Shown here piece by piece: positions 56,178 to 64,000 of a stretch of DNA of 64,000 nucleotides. The stretch covers positions 1,243,001 to 1,307,000 of the forward strand of contig JBBBDQ010000443.1 of NCBI GenBank assembly GCA_037127315.1. The letters run 5' to 3'. Position numbers and translations under genes: made by a program. Source of the stretch: Ascarosepion bandense (lineage: Eukaryota > Mollusca > Cephalopoda > Sepiida > Sepiidae). The notes under the pieces are model-generated. The model saw only the letters and a list, made by a program, of their open reading frames with translations. It searched no databases and had not been told where the DNA came from. The stretch's first letter is position 1. Each line of letters begins with the position of its first letter.

Positions 56178-56935
56178 AAACTATTTTTAGATGGAGTATA
56201 TCTATGAAGGAACAAAATGAATAAAATGACGAGGAAAAACTATTCTTAGCTGATACATTTTGTCGTATGATGGACTTTATCAAAGCAATGTAGGATTTAT
56301 TTTATTACACATTTATATACAAGAATAATGATATCATTGATTTATCAAGGCTTTTAAATTTGAGAACATTCATGAATATTCACCAGGTGCTTGAAAAGTC
56401 CTTTTTTTTTTCCCCCCCTCTTTATTTTTAAAGGAATGTTGTTTTAGATTGTGATCAGATTGTTATGGTTTGGGAAAGCCATTTATTCTGTACATCTTCA
56501 AAAACCTGAAGTAGTGTATTTAGCCATTTTCTTTTGATTTTTTTTTAAAACATTTTTGTGTTCATATATATTAGCTTGAGTAAGAAATAAATTTTTCAAG
56601 AAAGGTGAGATTAAAAAGAAACCAGGGCATAGATTTATTTTTTGATAAGATTTAATAGTGGCAGTATATAGAACACACTCTCAAATCCCTAAAGTTAAAT
56701 TTAATTTCCACTTTAGCCCATCGTGTTTTGATTGATATGTACCCTTTGTAAACCTGTTGGAGATATGGAAAACCTTCATCGTATTTTCTGGAATAATGGT
56801 TACCTGGAGAATGCTATTAAACATACAATTGAGTGAAGAGCTAAAAGTTTTAAGTTTCCACCTATGTTTTGTCCTGGTGTATCTAAAATTGCTGTGGTTG
56901 GAGACGGGGGGCAGCCAGATTCTGGCTAATAGTGT
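56166..56935. other. Unassigned, possibly decayed 5' part of a retroelement
   Basis: Overlapping frames on both strands at 56681-57032 do not read as a domain on their own, though the plus strand leads into the GIY-YIG-like piece that follows. Confidence 0.35.
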
Positions 56936-56939
56936 TGGC

Positions 56940-57297
56940 TTGCGTTTTCTTGCCATCAGGACACGTTTTGTTTTTAACACTGTCCCCGTGTGTTTTCTTC
57001 TTTTGCTAAATTGGATCTGCACTATCTACTAAATAGTTTGGTTGTTTATAAATTTAAATGTCAGTGTGATATTGACAACATTGGGTGGACCAATCATCGC
57101 TCTGAAATGCGTATTGCACAAGATCTGCCTAGCAATATCAAACAGGATATGAGTACCTGGATTGCACAGAATTCTGCAATAGGCCAACACCTCTTAGTTA
57201 ATCCAGATTTTGCGTATAAATACAAACTGGTTTTTCATTTTTGGCAAAGCATGGTCGACAGAGCATCTGCACAAGTTAGAAGTAGTATGTGTTAAAT
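56940..57297 (+). pseudogene. GIY-YIG-type retroelement C-terminal fragment
   Basis: Plus-strand frames give VFNTVPVCF, then LNSLVVYKFKCQCDIDNIGW, then RSEMRIAQDLPSNI and SAIGQHLLVNP. This is a VY.F.C.CD..YIGRT...R..QH pattern of the nuclease tail found on Penelope-like and related elements, with the YIGRT word changed to NIGWT. It ends with a stop at 57293. The upstream RT is not recognisable. Confidence 0.65.
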
Positions 57298-57299
57298 TG

Positions 57300-58016
57300 T
57301 TCTAAGAGAAATTTATTCATTCTATTTCTTTACTGGGCAACCTATGAGACTATTTTCTTTTTTAAATTCACTGGAACTATTTATTCTGGTGTTTTGTCAT
57401 CTTCCCCCCTTTTCAATATTACCTTGTATTTTAATTGAAATTCATCATTTCCTCTCAGTTTATCTATTATTCTGCGATTCTCGTTAACATTATACTAGTT
57501 GTCAACAATTTTTCTTATGAGGTATTGTTAAAAAAATGTTACCTTTTTAAGGGAAAATATGCAGTTTTGTCTGTTTTATATATTCCACATATAAAATCAA
57601 ATATTGCATTTGGAGAATAGCCATTTCAACAGGTTATTAAGCTGTCGCCTCAGCTCCATGCAACAGATGTTATGAAAAGATTTTAGTGTGATTGAAAGTA
57701 AAGGTTGTTTAGAAAAAAGAAGAGACAATATTTTGGTGGGGAAGGTGTAGACTTAATGTGTAGGTGATAGAAGTTGGGAGGAAATAGGTCAGATGAAAAG
57801 CATGAAAGTTTAAGGTTAAAGATGTCCTTAAAGGAAATCTGGTCTATAAACTTCAATTATAACCACTATCAGGTAAATTTAGGTTAAAAATTAATATAAC
57901 AATTAAACTGAATGAAGGTAAGCAAGATGGCAGTTATAAAGGGAGAAAAGAATTAAATTCTTGACTTACAGAAATAGGATTAAATAGGGAAAGATATATA
58001 TATATATTTTTTTTTC
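57300..58016. other. Unassigned AT-rich sequence
   Basis: No coding domain or repeat family recognised. Confidence 0.35.
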
Positions 58017-58017
58017 C

Positions 58018-58196
58018 CAAATAAAACTTCGAAAATCACATGTGTCATATTAACATTTCTGTGAGGAATTCTTGCTTTGTCAACAACAAAAAAAACTCTT
58101 TATTATTATTTGCTTATTATTTTTTTGTTGCTGATGAAGTGAGAATTCCTCACGGAAATGATCATAAAACATATGTGATTTTCAAAATTTTATTTG
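58018..58196. repeat. Small foldback element, arms about 75 bp
   Basis: CAAATAAAACTTCGAAAATC at 58018 is mirrored by GATTTTCAAAATTTTATTTG ending at 58196. GTGAGGAATTC and its mirror GAATTCCTCAC lie within the arms. The spacer is about 25 bases. Confidence 0.85.
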
Positions 58197-58337
58197 AAAA
58201 TATACATATTTGGCTATGTAAATAGATAATACTATTTACATTGAGCTGTCTGCCTGAATAATTTTTAATATGAATAAAATTGATATTAATAGAATCTCAT
58301 TTGGGATTTTACCTACATGCCACTTCCTGTTTGGATT

Positions 58338-58383
<46 letters not shown>
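58338..58383. repeat. (TA)n microsatellite
   Basis: About 45 bases of TA followed by GAGAGAG. Confidence 0.95.
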
Positions 58384-58392
<9 letters not shown>

Positions 58393-58574
58393 TGGTATCT
58401 TGACTTACAAGTTTAATGTGTACCTTGATGGAGATCGTAATAAATTACTAATGTCAAATCAATTAATTTTCCCCATTGAAATGCTATTAATCTGTTATGG
58501 ACACCAAAAAAAAATACTGCAAATTTTTTTATTACATGTTTTTAAATAAGAAAAATGTACTTATAAGTAATAAA

Positions 58575-58882
58575 TCTAAATCTAAACTTATTTATAAATA
58601 GAACTTTGTCAGTGTGAGTGTGTGTGTCCATTGCCTATAGACTCCAAAATGGCTGAACCGATTTTCCTTGAAAATTTACACAGTTGTAGTATAAGCATCT
58701 GCGAGTGTTCTTAGCTAGGTTTTGTGTCGAGATATCCCCGATAAATATCGATAATCAAAAAAATCGGGTTATAGAAGGAGTGGTCCGATTTTAATCAAAT
58801 TGGATACACTCATAGACAAAGACATAAGAAACGATATTCAGAAATTTCAAGGTTGCAGTTCTATCAATAGTGCAGAAAATTG

Positions 58883-58918
<36 letters not shown>

Positions 58919-59304
58919 GGTAAGATGTTCGTGCGTATGTCTGTTTATCTGCCTGTATGTCTGTATTTTTTTCAGCCCTTTTATTTTAGTTTTTGCTTCG
59001 GGTTTGGCTCTAAGTAGGTATAATTGTAGTTCTTAGTCCCAGCCATGATAATATTTGCTCAGAGGACTTATTTAGCCTTCAAAATTCAGTTTACGACGAA
59101 AAAACTTATTTGATATCGATACCAGGAAATAAAAATTTGACTTACATCCATTCATTTTTCTTTCAGTCTACGGTTTCGCTTTAACTGGAAACAACTATTG
59201 CTTTTTAGTCTTTCGTGCCAACGTCCAAAGAGTCTGAGCTCCGGGAGCATGGATTAGTTTTAAAGCTTTCATTACACCCGAGCAATGCCGGGCTATACTG
59301 CTAG
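58575..59304 (+). mobile_element. Non-autonomous Helitron, copy 5 (full length)
   Basis: 5' end TCTAAATCTAAACTTATTTA, shared internal blocks, GC hairpin at 59276-59293 and terminal CTAG (59301-59304) followed by T. The (TG)n block is shorter than in other copies. Confidence 0.9.
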
Positions 59305-59309
59305 TATTG

Positions 59310-60110
59310 TATAAAAAAAACGGGCAATACAATAGAATGTATTGCTCCTTGGTGAGTTTGTTGATAGCCCCTTCATCCATGTTTAGGCTGAGGGATACAA
59401 TCTTCTCCACTACCGCTGCTTCGGGTTTGAGTCTTTCAAAGTTCATTTTAAACACAACCACAGGCCACAGTTTCTTCTACGTAGAGGTCATGGTCCACTT
59501 TGTAACACCCTGCTAGACCATCTTGATATTTTTAAGGCATATCATGATGATATAGTGGTCCTTCCAGAAGTCTTGAAGGGGGAAGTTTGTGCTCTCCATC
59601 ACCTCAAAGCAAAGTGGAATAGGTGCTTTGTGAAGATCTTGAAATTAGAAATCACCTGCTGGTCCATGGACTGCAGGATAGGAGTTGCGTTGGGTTGAAA
59701 GTAGAAAATCTTTATCTTTTGGCTGCTATAGTTCTGGCAAAAGTTTTAAGGTAATTCTTCAGCTGCCTTCATATTTGCACACGCTACCTCACCATGTCTG
59801 ACAACAGAGTGAATACCAATCCTCTTTTTAACATTCTTGAATCAACCCTAACTGACTTTAAACAGCTTGCCTGATGTCTCAACTGTTTAAGTGACTCAAG
59901 TCTGCCACAGCAAATCAGTGCAAATAGCTTGTGGCTTCTTGCAGATTATAGTCTCTGTCATGGTATCTCTTGCAAGTTGCTCTTCCATCAACCACACCAT
60001 CAACAGCTTTTTCATATTTTCATGGATAGATGTTCACTATTTAGAAATTATTTTAATGCCCTTAGCTGCTTCAGTATGGTGCAGATCATAGGACTACACT
60101 CATCATGCAT
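59310..60110 (-). pseudogene. Tigger/pogo-type DDE transposase remnant, minus strand
   Basis: Minus strand, N to C: an MKKLLMVWLMEEQLARDTMT and ETIICKKPQAI segment (HTH/CENPB-like entry), a HSVVRHGEV-like word, then FYFQPNATPILQSMDQQVIS matching the DDE_1 signature (P.NTT...QPMDQGVI). KKLWP and AAVVEKIVSLSLNMDE matching the tail follow. Stops and shifts occur between pieces. It is distinct from the Tc1-like elements here. Confidence 0.75.
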
Positions 60111-60480
60111 TTCTCAAGTTTACCACACACACGCACACACACACACACACATTGGTCATGTTTTTTGATAATTTTTTTTCTTTAATTCAATGCACATCAT
60201 GTGCTTTTTTTTCTCAGCCCTGTCCTTTTGAATGCGCTCGCTTTCTTTTGACACAGGGTTAGAAAAACAAAGTTTTGCAAAATAACTGCAAGCACAAGTG
60301 TGAGCACAACACTGATGCTTTTACTGCGAGCTAACTGCTTGAAAGGAACGAGCAAGGTGTAGATGCTGGACATGTGTTACAGTGTTTACTGTGCCAACTA
60401 GATGTGAAGCTGGCTTATAACCTGAATTTTACATTTCAAATCAAAACAAAAATCAGTTGGGACATTCGTAATTCAATATA
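60111..60480. other. Spacer with (CA)n
   Basis: (CA)n lies at 60123-60151. No coding or repeat family otherwise recognised. Confidence 0.4.
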
Positions 60481-60489
60481 TGCCACTAT

Positions 60490-60621
60490 ATATTCTTCAT
60501 TTGTAAACGAGTTATTAGGCGACCTAGGTTTCTACCATGTGGTGTCTTCAGGTGATTTGCAATAACTGATTTTATTTACCGTTTTTTTTTTGTTTTTTTT
60601 TTAAAAACAGTCATGTAACAG

Positions 60622-60659
<38 letters not shown>

Positions 60660-60775
60660 CTCATATGACAGGGAATTTTCGAATGTGCAATTTTTAAAAT
60701 TACAAGAAATTATAACATTTTCATCCATGGTTGTATGAACTTAATAGGTATTTTTTAGTATAGTTACATGCACAC
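60490..60775 (-). pseudogene. Retroelement tail (family P), minus strand
   Basis: Reverse complement of the 3' part of 8376-8760: GTGGTGTCTTCAGGTGATTT, ATAACTGATTTTATTTACCG and CATCCATGGTTGTATGAAC. A long T run interrupts it (60627-60656). Confidence 0.65.
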
Positions 60776-60914
60776 ACTCTTTTGTAAATTACTTTCTTTC
60801 GCCATCTGATCAGTTTTAGGCCCACTTGATTGACAGGATGTAATCAATTTCTATTTTTTCCTCAGATTAGACCATTTGCAGTGGTGTGCAATAATATGAA
60901 GCTATTTTCAAAGT

Positions 60915-60990
60915 TTTTTTTTTTTTAATCATATCACCCCGAGCAAGGCGTTAAAGCCACTGATGTGCAGGGGGCTACATAGGAGTGAAA
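60915..60990 (-). mobile_element. LINE 3' tail (family L1x), minus strand
   Basis: A T run, then ATCATATCACCCCGAGCAAG and GATGTGCAGGGGGCTACAT, matching the reverse of 36440-36521. Confidence 0.75.
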
Positions 60991-61243
60991 AGATTGGAAA
61001 AGAGAAAACCAGAAACCACATCCTAAACAGGAAACAAGGGATGAGCCTCTTCACCTATTCAATAGACGTGGGTGGAGTGTGAACCGGGCGATAGTTTAGT
61101 CTATCTACTCCAATTGCAAAAAAAGTTAGAAGATTGGAAAAGAGAAAATCGGAAACCGCATCCTAAACAGGAAACAAGGGATGAGCCTCTCCACCTGTTC
61201 AATAGACGTGGGTGGAGTGTAAACCGGGCGATAGTTTAGTCCA
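60991..61243. repeat. Tandem duplication, 140-bp period, 2 copies
   Basis: AGATTGGAAAAGAGAAAA at 60991 recurs at 61131. About 115 bases of each unit (CATCCTAAACAGGAAACAAG, GGGCGATAGTTTAGTC) are nearly identical. Confidence 0.9.
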
Positions 61244-61370
61244 TAGATTCATATTACTGCATGATCAAGTTCGTTCAGCCTTGAAAAATACCGCATTATC
61301 CATGATTTTTATTATGCCCAGACACTATTGTCTTGACTTTTCTTTAGTTGTCCTACACGCATTCTCTGTG

Positions 61371-61630
61371 CTGATCGTTACTCCAAGGGAGTCTACAAAA
61401 ATTGTAATGTTGCAGGAACACACTGGCAAGCTTTACAGAGAGATCGCAGATATCGCTGATATCATCCTTTCAACTGTCATCAAAGCAAAGAAACAAACTG
61501 GAGCTGTCAGTCCAAAATGTAAAGGAAAATACGGTTGAAAAAGAAAAACTACGTCAAAAGATGATGTATACGTGATCAGGGAAAGTGTGAAAGATCCTAG
61601 GAAGACATGATTTGTTTTGTTTCAAGTAAT
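61371..61630 (+). pseudogene. Tc1-like transposase N-terminal fragment, copy 1
   Basis: The frame 61212-61538 reads LIVTPRESTKIVMLQEHTGK, then LYREIADIADIILSTVIKAK, then KQTGAVSPKCKGKYG. This is a Tc1-type helix-turn-helix followed by the basic linker to the second DNA-binding domain. The next frame continues VYVIRESVKDPRK. It is cut before the catalytic domain. Confidence 0.7.
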
Positions 61631-61689
61631 TTGCACAAGGGTGTACTTTATTGGTCAGCCTCTACCAAAGCTTCCAACACTGAAGAAAT

Positions 61690-61800
61690 CAGTCTGTAGA
61701 GTTAGACACTTTTGAATTCTTCTCAAGGATGGGAATTAAGGATTGGGCAGCTCCATCCCAGACATAGCAGCAATACTTGATTTTTGGTTTTGGTTCTACA
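61690..61800 (-). pseudogene. Small LINE reverse transcriptase fragment
   Basis: The minus strand reads PKIKYCCYVWDGAAQSLIPI, like the thumb segment at 41050-40990. About 30 codons lie between two Tc1 N-terminal pieces. Confidence 0.55.
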
Positions 61801-61809
61801 GCCATTGTC

Positions 61810-62075
61810 TGCGATGAACGTTACTCCAAGAAAGCATACAAAAATTATAACACTAAACGAACACACTGGCAAGCCTTATAGAGATCGCAGATATTGTTAG
61901 TGTTAGCTTTTCAACTGTCAGTCATGTCATCAAGAAACAAACTGGATCCATTAGTCCAAAATGATGAAGAAGAGAGAAACAAAGCCAAGAGATGACGTTT
62001 ACATGATCAGGGAAAGTGTGAAAGATCCTAGGAAGACATTATTTGTTTTGTTTCAGTTGACTTGCATAAGGACGT
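61810..62075 (+). pseudogene. Tc1-like transposase N-terminal fragment, copy 2
   Basis: A repeat of 61371-61630 with separate indels (NVTPRKHTKIITLNEHTGK, then a shift; later VYMIRESVKDPRK). The two copies are about 440 bases apart in the same orientation. Confidence 0.7.
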
Positions 62076-62092
62076 ATGTACTGTTACGACCC

Positions 62093-62345
62093 GACCCACA
62101 TCACCGTTATAGTAGCAGTAGAATATGAGACCACAACATATAAATAAAATGACAAAACCACGATTTTGTAAAACGAGGCCTCTCTCCTGATTGTTCAAAC
62201 GCAGCTAAGCTAAATGCAATTGTTTTAGTGATCGAACCAAAATGGTCGCAGCCGATAGAAGGCAAATATACAGTAATAACAATTAACAAGCTTTATTTAC
62301 AAAATATACAGATGGTTTTAAAACAGATTGAGGAATTTAAAATAT
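62093..62345 (-). repeat. Possible LTR fragment
   Basis: TGTTACGACCCGACCCAC at 62092 looks like an LTR edge, followed by denser sequence with AAATGGTCGCAGCCGATAG. There is no partner copy in the window, so this is tentative. Confidence 0.3.
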
Positions 62346-62399
62346 GGTAATCGGGACAAATCAAAGCAATAAAAAAAATGTTTCAGAAAGAAATGACAC

Positions 62400-62411
62400 G
62401 GGGGGGGGGGG
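62400..62411. repeat. 12-G homopolymer
   Basis: The only long G run in a very AT-rich window. Confidence 0.9.
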
Positions 62412-62534
62412 TGATGGGTTTATCTTGTCATGAAGATAAATATTGTTTCAGTAAACGGTTTGAAGTCAACTAGCATGCATTTACAAGAGCATATATAAAA
62501 AAAACATCAAAGGACAAACAAATCACTTATCTGT

Positions 62535-62840
62535 TGTTTGAAAGGAGTATTTCTTTTCCTTTTTTTTCAATATCTCTGAGGCGTTCTGTTTCCTTTGATA
62601 CTTTCTTTCTACCTTTTCCTTTTTCTTTCTCTTCATTTAATCTTTTAGAAGTTCTTTTTTCTTCTTTGATTCTTTTGGACTCTCTTTTTCTTCTCACTAG
62701 GTAGAATATTTGTTGGCAAAATGGATCTCTTTGTTTTTTGGGTTTTCTTTCTTGTCTTGTCTAGGGGTTGTGATCTGCTGGATTTTTATCTTCTTTTTTC
62801 TTTCTGTCTGTTTCTCTTTTCTGGGAGGCTGAGACATTTG
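62535..62840 (-). other. Polypyrimidine tract with an open lysine/glutamate-rich reverse frame
   Basis: The plus strand is mostly T and C. The minus strand reads without stops for about 80 codons, including LVRRKRESKRIKEEKRTSKR, but has no Met start and no domain I recognise. Composition alone may explain the open frame. Confidence 0.4.
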
Positions 62841-63445
62841 GTTGACGTTTTGTCACTTTAGTTACAATGTGATTTCTTCAGTGTATTGGGGTTTGATTTC
62901 TTTGAATCAACCTCTTAGCTCCAAAACTTTATTCAATTTCTATGGGTTTTACATAACTGAATTTATAGTGGACTATTGTGGGCATTTGCAGTGGTTCGTT
63001 CATGTTAAACCTGAATATGAAACTGACTGAAAATGGCCTTTATTTTTGTGCCAAAGTTTTGGTATATGACTTGTGATTTCCAAATATGGATCCTTTTGCA
63101 GATATGGGTGGAAGGAGGTCACTGCCCACTCCAGTGGTCTTCCAGGGTTCAGGGTTGTGTTACTGTCTGGGCAGTATCTTGCTAGATCATCAGCTTTTCA
63201 TGTGATCAGAAAGAAGGAAGCATGCTTTCTATAAGTCATACAATCTTTACCCCGCATGCATGCAAGCCTAAATCAAACTGTTAATTGTCAATTTCAATCT
63301 TTTCAAATGTACTAATTCTGTATTTAGGATACTTCTAAAATATAGTGCTTGTGCCTTTTCTTTTTCAATAAACTCAAGGTGGGTGTTCATAACCGTATGT
63401 ATCTGCTAAAGTGTTAATCTATACATAAATAATCCTACCATTTTT
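62841..63445. other. Unassigned sequence
   Basis: A 62-codon plus-strand frame (62842-63030) has no recognisable domain. Nothing else stands out. Confidence 0.35.
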
Positions 63446-63449
63446 TGAC

Positions 63450-64000
63450 AGATATTTAAATACCTAGGAAGTGTTCTAATAGGAGATGAAAAGTGCAACG
63501 CAGAGATCCGAAGGCAAATTGGCATGGCCAAGGATGCGTTACAGAAGCTGAGTAAAGTACTAACACACAGGAAAATTTCACTAGAAACAAAGAAAAGAGT
63601 GCTAGATTGCTATGTGATGTCAGTTCTTCAATACGGCAGTGAATGCTGGACAATATCATCAAAAATGAGGGAAAAATTTGAAGGATGCTGCGGATATCGT
63701 GAACTGAGCATGCGAACAACAATGAGGTGTTGGAAAGAATGGTAACAAAAAGAAAATTAATAGTGAGCATCAGGAAGAGACAACTGAAGTTCCTGAGACA
63801 CGCAATGAGGAAGGAGGGCTTGGAGAACCTGATACTGACAGGCCAGATAGAAGGAAAAAGAGACAAAGGAAGGCAGGGCCTGATCAGGTGGATGACGGAA
63901 CAGGGGTTGCGAAGTGTAACAGGAGAAAACATACTAAGAGCCACCAGGGATAAGGAGACATGGAGAACCATGATCACCTATGTCCTTAAGGGACTGGGCA
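63450..64000 (+). pseudogene. LINE reverse transcriptase C-terminal region (family R), runs off the window
   Basis: The frame reads FKYLGSVLIGDEKCNAEIRR, then KLSKVLTHRKISLETKKRVL, then SVLQYGSECWTIS, the thumb of an RTE/R-type non-LTR reverse transcriptase. A frameshift near 63690 moves the message to a frame with LKFLRHAMRKEGLENLILTG, then QIEGKRDKGRQGLIRWM, then ENILRATRDKETWRTMI. Its relative at 32775-33090 is on the minus strand. The palm is absent upstream. Confidence 0.85.

Noticed and set aside
56068..56283. Minus-strand 71-codon frame
   Set aside because: Ile-Tyr run produced by the (TA)n microsatellite.
63456..63977. 173-codon minus-strand frame
   Set aside because: Antisense of the LINE family R reverse transcriptase C-terminal region on the plus strand.

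Overview
The window is eukaryotic and almost entirely transposable-element and satellite DNA. It is AT-rich, full of (TA)n, (TG)n and (GA)n tracts, and has no bacterial-style gene packing. It carries tRNA-derived SINEs, several non-LTR retrotransposon families, Penelope-like GIY-YIG retroelements, Helitrons, Tc1/mariner and Tigger/pogo transposons and a decayed BEL/Pao element. This mix, and the look of the SINEs, fits a mollusc, most likely a cephalopod such as an octopus. That assignment is an inference, not a database result.

Layout. 1-579 is the end of a non-autonomous Helitron. About 2391-20762 is one very decayed BEL/Pao LTR retrotransposon (LTRs near 2391-2852 and 19411-20762) swollen to about 18 kb by insertions: a 90-bp tandem array inside gag, SINEs, a LINE tail, a Helitron, a Penelope-like piece, and Helitrons inside the 3' LTR. 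20995-22367 holds a long foldback element and a 5'-truncated LINE. 22601-31864 is a 9.3-kb satellite of about 220 copies of a 42-bp unit. 32105-37540 holds LINE, MITE and Tc1 pieces, including a Helitron inserted cleanly into a Tc1 copy. 38310-39662 is a 68-bp array. 40793-43810 holds LINE tails, a SINE and a 143-bp array. 43811-50460 is the least repetitive stretch and contains the only candidate host exon (46989-47087, + strand), followed by what looks like intron with a MITE in it. 50460-64000 returns to transposon remnants: Tc1/mariner, Penelope-like, a Helitron, Tigger/pogo and LINE pieces.

No intact protein-coding gene was found. Every transposon coding region seen is truncated, frameshifted or carries stops. 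The long open frames at 22593-24329, 30886-31896 and 30890-32095 exist because the 42-bp satellite unit is a multiple of three without stops in two frames.

The most interesting signal is a tRNA-derived SINE whose body contains a 55-nt sequence matching a type I hammerhead self-cleaving ribozyme. It is seen three times (116-170, 8817-8871 on the minus strand, 13425-13479), with paired-base changes in stem I. Next are the satellite, whose central 6 kb is rich in indels unlike its two clean ends, and a Helitron/Tc1 junction whose empty site is present elsewhere in the same window.
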